Source of the DNA: Pseudomonas sp.
GTDB taxonomy: Bacteria; Pseudomonadota; Gammaproteobacteria; Pseudomonadales; Pseudomonadaceae
Length of the DNA: 11,371 bases
Reading direction: 5' to 3'
Assembly: GCF_030147005.1 (NCBI RefSeq)
Contig: NZ_JASLAW010000197.1
Span: 1-11,371, forward strand
Position numbers and translations under genes: made by a program
In this document: positions 5,528 to 11,371 of the stretch, one piece after another
How the letters are laid out: each line of letters starts with the position of its first letter
How positions within the stretch are numbered: position 1 is the stretch's first letter
The notes under the pieces: generated by a model
The model's database searches: none
Told to the model about the DNA's origin: nothing
The model's input: the letters and a program-made list of their open reading frames with translations, nothing else

Positions 5528-6715
5528 CTAGTGACCGCCTTTCATGCGACGCGCGATCAGGTAGATGCCCAGGCCGATCAACGCCGTTACCGCGCCGATG
5601 TAGCCGGTGCTCGTCCATCCCAGCCCGGCGGTAATCGCCATCCCGCCAAACCACGGCCCCAGCGCATTCGCCAGGTTGAACGCCGCATGGTTGGACGCTG
5701 CCGCCAGGCTTGGCGCTTCGTGGGCGATGTCCATCAGGCGGATCTGCAACGGGGCCGCCAATGCGACCATGGTGCCAACCAATCCCATGCTCAGCAGCAC
5801 GCCCCACAGCGACGCTGCGGCGAAGGGGAAGAACAGCAATACGGCAATCGACCACACCAATATCAAGCCCACGGCCCGAAACTGCATGCGATCAAACAGC
5901 TTGCCACCGGCAATGTTGCCGATAATCCCACCCACGCCAAACGCGGCGAGCCCGAATGGAATCCACTGGGGCGACACTTTGGTCACTTCCAGCATGGTCG
6001 GCGCCAGGTAGCTGAATACGCAGAACATCCCGGCAAAGCCAATCGCGCCGATGGACAATGCCATCCAGACTTGAGGTTTGGTGAAGGCGCGCAGTTCTTT
6101 GCGCGGGTCGCTGCGTTCTTCGTCGTGGCGGTGCGGGACGAACTGCCAGACCAGGGCGATGGTGCACAGGGCGATCACGCTGACCAACGCGAACGCCGAG
6201 CGCCAGCCCAGGTGTTGGCCGAGGAAGGTGGCGATGGGGTTGCCGAGCAGCATGGCCAGGGTCAGGCCCATCATGACGCGGGCCACGGCGCCGGCGCGTT
6301 TGTCGTTGGGCACCATGCTGGAGGCGACCACGGCGGCGATGCCGAAGTAGGCGCCGTGGGGCAGGCCGCTGATAAAGCGGAAGGCCACCAGCGAGCCGAA
6401 GGTGGGGGTGAAGGCGGTGGCGAAGTTGCCCAGGGCGTAGAGGCCCATCAGTAATAACAGCATGTGTTTGCGCAGCAGCTTGGCGCCGAGGATGGCCAGC
6501 AGCGGGGCGCCGACCATCACGCCGAGCGCGTAGGCGCTGATGGCGTGGCCAACTTGCGGTTCGCTCAAGCCCAGGTTCTGGGCGATGTCGGGCATCAGGC
6601 CCATGATGGCGAATTCGCCAGTGCCGATTGCGAACGCGCCCACGGCCATGGCCGCTTCCATTTTGGCGGCACTGCGCGCGGGCAGCAGGTGCCCGGGTGT
6701 TTGGTGGATAGACAT
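5528..6715 (-). CDS. MFS efflux transporter, DHA1/AraJ type
   Basis: A 395-residue inner-membrane permease of the major facilitator superfamily with the 12 hydrophobic segments of the DHA1 drug:H+ antiporter group. The N-terminal signature GAFAIGTGEFAIMGLMPDIA (about 27-46) and HAISAYALGVMVGAPLLAIL (57-76) are typical of AraJ/YdhP-like exporters. The loop 2-3 motif is the degenerate GAKLLRKHML. A short hydrophilic loop with EERSDPRKE separates the two six-helix halves, and the C-terminus is basic (RRMKGGH). The start is set at ATG 6715 (MSIHQTPGHLL); a longer frame from GTG 6742 lacks a ribosome-binding site. The substrate cannot be told. It is monocistronic and diverges from mqo; its stop abuts the REPIN. 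Confidence 0.9.
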   Translation of the reverse strand: MSIHQTPGHLLPARSAAKMEAAMAVGAFAIGTGEFAIMGLMPDIAQNLGLSEPQVGHAISAYALGVMVGAPLLAILGAKLLRKHMLLLLMGLYALGNFATAFTPTFGSLVAFRFISGLPHGAYFGIAAVVASSMVPNDKRAGAVARVMMGLTLAMLLGNPIATFLGQHLGWRSAFALVSVIALCTIALVWQFVPHRHDEERSDPRKELRAFTKPQVWMALSIGAIGFAGMFCVFSYLAPTMLEVTKVSPQWIPFGLAAFGVGGIIGNIAGGKLFDRMQFRAVGLILVWSIAVLLFFPFAAASLWGVLLSMGLVGTMVALAAPLQIRLMDIAHEAPSLAAASNHAAFNLANALGPWFGGMAITAGLGWTSTGYIGAVTALIGLGIYLIARRMKGGH

Positions 6716-7196
6716 GGATCGCTCTGTTTGGATGAGGTGCACGAAAGACAGTCGCCGATGCTACGCATGCGACCGCGAAGGTGTCTAGAACAGCCAGGTT
6801 CCTGAGAGTTCCAGGCCTGTGACCCCACGTCGCGGCTGGCAGCCTTGACACCCGCGCGATAAAACCCGCGATTTAGGCCTGTCAATTGGCCAAACGGCGC
6901 ATAAACGCTGTTTGGCGTGATATTCTGCGCGCCGTCTTGGGCTAGGCTTACCTTGGTGCGTACACCCGTATGCGTCCCAGCGGTTGGCTGTCGCCCAGGT
7001 AGCTGAAGCCAATAATGATAAGAAGTCAGCGCAGAAGGGACATAACAGTGAGGTCGATCCATCGGCCTTGTGTGCCCACCCTGCAGTCCTTAAGTGAATG
7101 TGCATACCCCGCGCTACGTTGCCTGATGTAGCGTGATGGAAGGTTGCTCATGATCGGGGCGGTAGGGCGGATGGCGTTTTATCATAGGTGCTACTG
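6716..7196. promoter_or_regulatory. Intergenic region between MFS gene and mqo, with inverted repeats
   Basis: About 480 bp without a credible gene; a 106-codon minus-strand frame here lacks protein-like features. It holds the inverted repeat CCAAACGGCG-cataaa-CGCTGTTTGG (6890-6915), a 10-pair dyad with one G-T, followed by a possible -10 TATTCT (6921-6926). Nearer mqo lies CGCTAC (7112-7117) with GTAGCG (7128-7133). A good -35, TTGACA (6846-6851), has no clear -10 at the right distance. The first dyad could be an operator for either divergent gene. I see no sRNA signature. Confidence 0.35.
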
Positions 7197-8843
7197 ATGT
7201 TTAAGAAAGTAAACACTGCCCTGCTGGGGCTGGCTTTGTCGATGGGGATCACGTCCGCGCAAGCGGAAGAGGCAAAGAAAGTCGATGTGCTGCTGATCGG
7301 CGGCGGCATCATGAGCGCGACCCTGGGTGTCTGGCTCAATGAGCTGGAACCGGATTGGTCGATGGAGATGGTCGAGCGCCTCGATGGCGTGGCCGAAGAA
7401 AGCTCCAACGGCTGGAACAACGCCGGTACCGGTCACTCGGCCCTCGCTGAGCTGAACTACACCCCGGAAGACAAGAACGGCAACGTTGAGATCCCTAAAG
7501 CGGTCGAGATCAACGAAGCGTTCCAGATCTCCCGTCAGTTCTGGTCCTGGCAGGTCCAGCAGGGCGTGTTGAAGAACCCGCGTTCGTTCATCAACTCCAC
7601 ACCGCACATGAGCTTCGTGTGGGGCGATGACAACATCAAGTTCTTGAAAAAGCGCTATGAAGCGCTGAAGGCAAGCCCGCTGTTTGCCGGCATGCAGTAC
7701 TCCGAAGACCCGGCGCAGATCGCCAAGTGGGTTCCGCTGATGATGGAAGGGCGTGACCCGAACCAGAAAATCGCAGCCACCTGGAGCCCGATCGGCACCG
7801 ACGTGAACTTCGGCGAGATCACCCGCCAGTTCGTTGCCCACCTGCAAACCACCCCCAAGTTCGACCTGAAACTGTCGAGCGAAGTGCAGGACATCACCCG
7901 CAACGACGACGGTTCGTGGCGTGTGAGCTACAAAAACCTCAAAGACGGCACCAAGACTGAAACCGACGCCAAGTTCGTGTTCATCGGCGCTGGCGGTGGT
8001 GCCCTGCACCTGCTGCAAAAATCCGGTATTCCTGAAGCCAAGGAATACGCCGGCTTCCCGGTGGGCGGTTCGTTCCTGGTGACCGATAACCCAACCATCG
8101 CCGAGCAGCACCTGGCCAAGGCCTACGGCAAGGCTTCGGTAGGTTCGCCGCCGATGTCGGTGCCGCACCTGGACACCCGCGTGCTGGACGGCAAGCGCGT
8201 GATCCTGTTTGGCCCATTCGCAACCTTCTCGACCAAGTTCCTGAAAGAAGGCTCGTACCTGGACCTGCTGACCAGCACCACCACCCACAACATCTGGCCA
8301 ATGACCAAAGTCGGTATTCGTGAATACCCGCTGGTCGAGTACCTTGCCGGTCAACTGATGCTGTCGGATGACGACCGCTTCAAGGCGCTGCAAGAGTACT
8401 TCCCGAACGCCAAGCAATCCGACTGGCGCCTGTGGCAAGCCGGCCAGCGTGTGCAGATCATCAAGCGTGACGAAGAGCAGGGCGGCGTGCTGAAACTTGG
8501 TACTGAAGTGGTCAGCTCCGCCGACAACTCCATGGCAGGCCTGCTGGGTGCATCGCCAGGCGCGTCCACCGCGGCTCCGATCATGCTGACCGTGCTGCAA
8601 AAAGTCTTCAAGGACAAGGTTGCAAGCCCGGCCTGGCAGGAAAAACTGCACCAGATCGTGCCGAGCTACGGCACCAAGCTGAACGACAGCCCTGAGGCTG
8701 TTGCCAAGGAATGGGCCTACACTGCCGGTGTGCTGCAACTGACCCCACCGCCAGCGATCCCGCAACTGGCTGCTCCGCAGGCCACCGAGGCTGCCAAGCC
8801 TGCGGCTGAGCCGAGCAAGCCGGCGTCTGATCTGGCGCTGTAA
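7197..8843 (+). CDS. mqo: Malate:quinone oxidoreductase
   Basis: A 548-residue FAD enzyme that oxidises malate to oxaloacetate and passes electrons to the quinone pool, serving the TCA cycle and the respiratory chain at the membrane. The FAD site VDVLLIGGGIMSATLG is at 29-44. MVERLDGVAEESSNGWNNAG (58-77), HMSFVWG, PIGTDVNFGEITRQF, GPFATFSTKFLKEGS and the C-terminal GLLGASPGASTAAPIML are all Mqo signatures. ATG 7197 is chosen because AGGTG (7186-7190) lies 6 nt before it; GTG 7188 overlaps that site. The protein starts with MFKKVNTALLGLALSMGITS then AQA, which looks like a cleavable Sec signal peptide, and ends in an Ala/Pro/Lys-rich tail of about 30 residues. Both are extra to the Mqo core. 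It is a single gene closed by a terminator. Confidence 0.96.
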   Translation: MFKKVNTALLGLALSMGITSAQAEEAKKVDVLLIGGGIMSATLGVWLNELEPDWSMEMVERLDGVAEESSNGWNNAGTGHSALAELNYTPEDKNGNVEIPKAVEINEAFQISRQFWSWQVQQGVLKNPRSFINSTPHMSFVWGDDNIKFLKKRYEALKASPLFAGMQYSEDPAQIAKWVPLMMEGRDPNQKIAATWSPIGTDVNFGEITRQFVAHLQTTPKFDLKLSSEVQDITRNDDGSWRVSYKNLKDGTKTETDAKFVFIGAGGGALHLLQKSGIPEAKEYAGFPVGGSFLVTDNPTIAEQHLAKAYGKASVGSPPMSVPHLDTRVLDGKRVILFGPFATFSTKFLKEGSYLDLLTSTTTHNIWPMTKVGIREYPLVEYLAGQLMLSDDDRFKALQEYFPNAKQSDWRLWQAGQRVQIIKRDEEQGGVLKLGTEVVSSADNSMAGLLGASPGASTAAPIMLTVLQKVFKDKVASPAWQEKLHQIVPSYGTKLNDSPEAVAKEWAYTAGVLQLTPPPAIPQLAAPQATEAAKPAAEPSKPASDLAL

Positions 8844-8854
8844 GCCACGTTAAG

Positions 8855-8894
8855 AAAAAGCCCGCTGAACCGGTGACGGTCAGCGGGCTTTTTT
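8855..8894. terminator. Bidirectional intrinsic terminator between mqo and LysR gene
   Basis: AAAAAGCCCGCTGA (8855-8868) pairs with TCAGCGGGCTTTTTT (8880-8894) around an 11-nt loop. The GC stem is followed by T6 on the plus strand and T5 on the minus strand. It therefore ends both mqo and the convergent regulator gene. Confidence 0.93.
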
Positions 8895-8905
8895 GTGCGC
8901 GGCAT

Positions 8906-9742
8906 TCAGACCCTGAAGTGCCTGACTTGCTCGTACAGATGCAGGGCCAGTGCATTTGCGGTGTCGCACAGCAGGTACAGATGCTGCGCGGGGAGTGCCG
9001 GCAGTTCCGTCATTTGCCGCAGCCCGGCGCCCATGCGGCTTTCCTCCATCAGGCCCACGGCCACGCCGCTGCGCACACAAGCTTCTACCGCCGATGAGTT
9101 GGGGCTTTCCAGCAGCACTCGATGGTAAACCCCATGATCTTTCAACGCCTGTAACGCCGCCGCGCGATACGGGCAACCGGTGACAGGCACGGTGATGGGC
9201 AGCGGCGCGTTTGGCGGGCAACTGAAATGCTCGGCTGCGACCCACAGCGGTTGCACGGGGCCCAAACGTTCACCCTGTGCCAGCGGGTGTGCGCTGACGG
9301 TGATGGCCAGGTCCAGCTGGTTTGCCGTGAACAGATTCAACAATTCGCCGCTGGTGCGCGCTTCGATTTGCAGCTCCAGCAACGGGTTGTCGGCGATCAG
9401 TCGTGGCACAAATTCCTGGATGAAGGCGGGTGCGTAGGTGTCGGGCACGCCCAGGCGGATCTTGCCCTGCATGCGTTGGGGCATCAGCGAGATCAGCAGG
9501 CGGTCGTGGCTTTTGAGAAATTCGGTGGTTTCGCCTAACAGTTTGCGGCCGTACAGCGTCAGGTCCACGCCCTGGTTGCTGCGGCTGAACAGGCGTTGGC
9601 CGACCTGGTCTTCCAGTTTCTGAATATGGGTGGTCACGGTGGAAGCGCTGCGGTGCACATGCTCAGCGGCTTCGTTGAAGCGGCCAAAGCGCGCGACGGC
9701 GTGAAAGGTGCGCAGCAGATCGATATTCAGTTGTTTGGCCAT
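8906..9742 (-). CDS. LysR-family transcriptional regulator
   Basis: A 278-residue LysR-type regulator. The N-terminal winged helix-turn-helix covers about residues 5-65: NIDLLRTFHAVARFGRFNEA, AEHVHRSASTVTTHIQKLED, then QVGQRLFSRSNQGVDLTLYG. The rest is the two-lobed effector-binding domain, beginning GKIRLGVPDTYAPAF and including LDLAITVSA and GVAVGLMEES. ATG 9742 (MAKQLNIDLL) is the family-typical start; a 33-codon upstream extension would run over the divergent gene's start and is rejected. It is divergent from the EamA transporter across 97 bp, the usual arrangement of a LysR regulator with its target, so it probably controls that gene. The inducer is unknown. Its 3' end shares a terminator with mqo. 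Confidence 0.93.
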   Translation of the reverse strand: MAKQLNIDLLRTFHAVARFGRFNEAAEHVHRSASTVTTHIQKLEDQVGQRLFSRSNQGVDLTLYGRKLLGETTEFLKSHDRLLISLMPQRMQGKIRLGVPDTYAPAFIQEFVPRLIADNPLLELQIEARTSGELLNLFTANQLDLAITVSAHPLAQGERLGPVQPLWVAAEHFSCPPNAPLPITVPVTGCPYRAAALQALKDHGVYHRVLLESPNSSAVEACVRSGVAVGLMEESRMGAGLRQMTELPALPAQHLYLLCDTANALALHLYEQVRHFRV

Positions 9743-9759
9743 GGTTTGATTTTTTCGGA

Positions 9760-9790
9760 TTGATGGTGCAGTTAATTCAAATATACAGAA
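9760..9790 (+). promoter_or_regulatory. Candidate EamA promoter with overlapping LysR box
   Basis: TTGATG (9760-9765), 16 bp, TATACA (9782-9787) is a plausible sigma-70 promoter for the EamA gene. Overlapping it, TTC-N9-GAA (9776-9790) contains the T-N11-A core of LysR operators (TCAAATATACAGA). Overlap with the -10 would allow control of the transporter by the divergent regulator. Assigned by pattern only. Confidence 0.45.
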
Positions 9791-9839
9791 GAGTCCTCTG
9801 TCCCTAGCCTTGAAGTCAACTACAAAGGCTGGAGGCTCC

Positions 9840-10739
9840 ATGAAGCGATCAACCCTGGGATTGCTGCTGTTGCAAGGCGCGTTTGTTCTGTCGTGGAGTT
9901 CGGGCTATATCGGCGCGAAGCTGGGCACCCAGGACGGCGGCGCGTTCAACCTGCTGTTCTGGCGATTCCTGTTGGTATCGCTGTGCCTGGGGCTGTTCTT
10001 GAACGTCAGGTTGTTGAAGGTTTCATGGGCGCAGGTCCGTCATTACGCCGTTATCGGTTGCCTGTCGCAGTTTCTGTACCTGAGCTGCCTGTATGTGGCG
10101 ATCCAGAACGGTTTGCCGCCGGGTATTGCGGCGATCATTGCGGCGTTGCAGCCGTTGATGACCGCCGCATTGTCGACTGGCAGCGCAACCGAGCGCAGCG
10201 GTGGCTGGCAATGGGTGGGGCTGGTGATCAGCTTTGCCGGCGTGGCGATTGTGATCGCCGGGCAGTACAGCCATAGCGCAACGGGGCTTGGCCTGGTGAT
10301 GTACGGGCTACCACTGGTGTCGGCGCTCGGGCTGACGCTGGCGACGCTGTACGAGCGCCGTTCGCCGCAAAGCAAGAATGTCGGCTTGCTCATTCCGTTG
10401 TTTATCCAATCGCTGCTGACCTTGATTGGGTTCACCGGCGCGGTGCTCTACACCGATACCCTGAGCATTCCCCATGACGCCGACGTACTGGTTTCGATTG
10501 TGTGGTTGACGGTGTTTTCCACCTTTGCCGCCTATTTGAGCCTGTGGAGGCTGCTTCGCATGATGACGGCTACCCAGGTTGCCGCATTGGTCTACCTGGA
10601 GCCCCCGGTCACCCTGGTATGGGCGGCGTTGATGTTCGGCGACAAGATCCATGCCTCGACCTATGCCGGCATTGCCGTCGTCATTGCCGGGCTATTGTTG
10701 TTGCGCCTGAAGAGACCGACCGTCGCCTGCGCGAGTTGA
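9840..10739 (+). CDS. EamA (DMT) family transporter
   Basis: A 299-residue inner-membrane protein with ten hydrophobic segments arranged as two EamA repeats (roughly residues 8-135 and 150-290), the drug/metabolite transporter fold that usually exports amino acids or metabolites. Typical family pieces are FVLSWSSGYIGAKLG (16-30), the FWRFLL segment, GLPPGIAAIIAALQPLMTAA at the end of the first repeat, and VYLEPPVTLVWAALMFGD in the second. ATG 9840 is supported by GGAGG 4 nt upstream; an in-frame start at 9810 adds ten polar residues and has no ribosome-binding site. The substrate is not deducible. Control by the divergent LysR protein is likely. Confidence 0.92.
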   Translation: MKRSTLGLLLLQGAFVLSWSSGYIGAKLGTQDGGAFNLLFWRFLLVSLCLGLFLNVRLLKVSWAQVRHYAVIGCLSQFLYLSCLYVAIQNGLPPGIAAIIAALQPLMTAALSTGSATERSGGWQWVGLVISFAGVAIVIAGQYSHSATGLGLVMYGLPLVSALGLTLATLYERRSPQSKNVGLLIPLFIQSLLTLIGFTGAVLYTDTLSIPHDADVLVSIVWLTVFSTFAAYLSLWRLLRMMTATQVAALVYLEPPVTLVWAALMFGDKIHASTYAGIAVVIAGLLLLRLKRPTVACAS

Positions 10740-10872
10740 GGCCTGGGGGTTCAGCAATCTGACAGACATATCCTGTTAGAAATAAGCCATGCCCAAGCAG
10801 GAGGCCTGGCTGGAACAACGGGGGATTTCTTTCTGATGCAGGTGCAGGGCAATAACGCCCGAGGGTTTTCTT

Positions 10873-11202
10873 ATGTTGCTACGTTATGCGGCAATGGCGG
10901 CGGTAGTCGTCGCGGCATCCGGGTGTGTACAAGAGCGTGTCGTGCATGAACGCCGGCCGGTACAACGTGAGTATGTGGAAGTCGTGGCGCCCCAACCGCC
11001 GCCGGTGCAGGTGATCGAAGTCGAGCCGGCGGCACGCGAAGGTTATATCTGGTCACGCGGTTACTGGCGCTGGCAAGGCGGGCGCTATGTGGCGGTGCAC
11101 GGCCATTGGGAGCCGGTGCGCGAAGGTTATCGCTATGTGCATCCGCACTGGGTGCAGCGTAATGACGGGTTTCACTGGCAGGTCGGTGGCTGGGTTCGCT
11201 GA
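10873..11202 (+). CDS. WXXGXW-repeat lipoprotein
   Basis: A 109-residue lipoprotein. MLLRYAAMAAVVVAASGC is a signal peptide with lipobox ASGC (Cys18), and Val follows the cysteine. After a charged, Pro-rich linker (residues about 19-55, including PQPPPVQVIEVEPAA), the C-terminal half carries aromatic repeats of the YXWGXW/WXXGXW type (PF12779): GYIWSRGYWRW, GRYVAVHGHWEP, GYRYVHPHWV and GFHWQVGGW. These repeats occur in small exported proteins of unknown function. GAGG (10861-10864) stands 8 nt before the ATG. The gene lies alone. I see no clear terminator before it, so readthrough from the EamA gene across 133 bp cannot be excluded. A truncated REP sequence and then an IS element follow it. 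Confidence 0.85.
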   Translation: MLLRYAAMAAVVVAASGCVQERVVHERRPVQREYVEVVAPQPPPVQVIEVEPAAREGYIWSRGYWRWQGGRYVAVHGHWEPVREGYRYVHPHWVQRNDGFHWQVGGWVR

Positions 11203-11220
11203 CCGAGCGTTCTCTCCCGT

Positions 11221-11233
11221 TGCAGGAGCGAGC
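11221..11233 (+). repeat. Half REP sequence interrupted by the IS
   Basis: TGCAGGAGCGAGC matches the first 13 bases of the REP arm at 5320 at 12 of 13 positions, then stops at the IS end. The other half should lie beyond the IS, outside the window. Confidence 0.6.
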
Positions 11234-11371
11234 GAGACTGTCAGAAATTTTGTGTTCGGGCATAACATGTAGCTAGAGGTGCATGTATGCCGACAAAAAA
11301 GAAGCCCGCCAATGCAGCAGCGAGGGAGTTACCCTCGATCCCCCAAGAACTGATCGAGCAGTTTGTTAAAG
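11234..11371 (+). mobile_element. Left end of an IS256-family insertion sequence (partial)
   Basis: The transposase start is preceded by GAGACTGTCAG at 11234, a sequence typical of IS256-family terminal inverted repeats, continuing AAATTTTGTGTTCGGGCATA. The boundary is assigned by where REP similarity ends; the exact first base is uncertain by a few nucleotides. The element runs out of the window. Confidence 0.75.
11287..11371 (+). CDS. IS256-family transposase, N-terminal 28 residues
   Basis: The frame MPTKKKPANAAARELPSIPQ followed by ELIEQFVK is the characteristic N-terminus of mutator-type (IS256/MULE) transposases of pseudomonads; these are DDE enzymes of about 400 residues. AGAGGT (11275-11280) lies 6 nt before the ATG. 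The frame is open to the window edge, so no catalytic residue is visible and integrity cannot be judged. Confidence 0.82.
   Translation, partial: MPTKKKPANAAARELPSIPQELIEQFVK

Noticed and set aside
5531..6454. 307-codon plus-strand frame
   Set aside because: Antisense of the MFS transporter gene; low-complexity His/Gln/Gly/Ala/Arg composition and no domain.
6914..6930. Sigma-54 promoter (TTGGCGTGATATTCTGC)
   Set aside because: The GG and GC elements are 11 nt apart instead of the required 10, and the -24 box is a poor match.
6785..7105. 106-codon minus-strand frame in the MFS-mqo gap
   Set aside because: Cys/Arg/Trp-rich composition, no ribosome-binding site and no family resemblance; it spans the dyad region.
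7191..8765. 524-codon open frame on the minus strand
   Set aside because: It is the antisense shadow of mqo. Its His/Val/Gly-rich composition has no recognisable domain, and high-GC codon bias explains the lack of stops.

Overview
The window reads as chromosome of a fluorescent pseudomonad (Pseudomonas fluorescens group). The reasons are high GC, a DUF6124-type gene, REP/REPIN repeats built on the GTAGGAGCGAGC head, and recognisably pseudomonad dusA and mqo. No RNA gene or CRISPR array was found.

Layout. The left edge (1-71) carries a decayed 3' tail of a DUF6124 gene, nearly identical to the tail of the intact copy at 4548-4913. Next come dusA (minus) and a type II toxin-antitoxin remnant (minus): an RHH antitoxin with a stop at codon 50 and a ParE-like toxin lacking its usual N-terminus. 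A DCC (DUF393) thiol-disulfide protein (minus) then faces an exported multicopper oxidase (plus) across about 250 bp. A structured 340-bp leader precedes the DUF6124 gene and a small lipoprotein gene, both plus. From 5320 to 5521 lies a REPIN whose left arm is split by a 96-nt foldback element flanked by 6-nt direct repeats.

The right half is more ordinary. An AraJ-type MFS exporter (minus) diverges from malate:quinone oxidoreductase (plus) across about 480 bp. One terminator serves mqo and the convergent LysR regulator. The LysR gene diverges from an EamA (DMT) transporter, the classical arrangement of a regulator and its target. A WXXGXW-repeat lipoprotein follows. The window ends in the left end of an IS256-family insertion sequence, which sits in another REP sequence.

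How the genes relate. No long operon is present; most genes are single transcription units. Mqo feeds malate electrons into the quinone pool. The multicopper oxidase is periplasmic. The LysR/EamA pair looks like an inducible efflux unit. About 1.05-5.5 kb looks accessory, with a dying TA module, duplicated gene tails and repeats. The most unusual signal is the pair of independent insertions into REP palindromes, one by an apparently undescribed foldback element (5336-5431) and one by the IS256 element.
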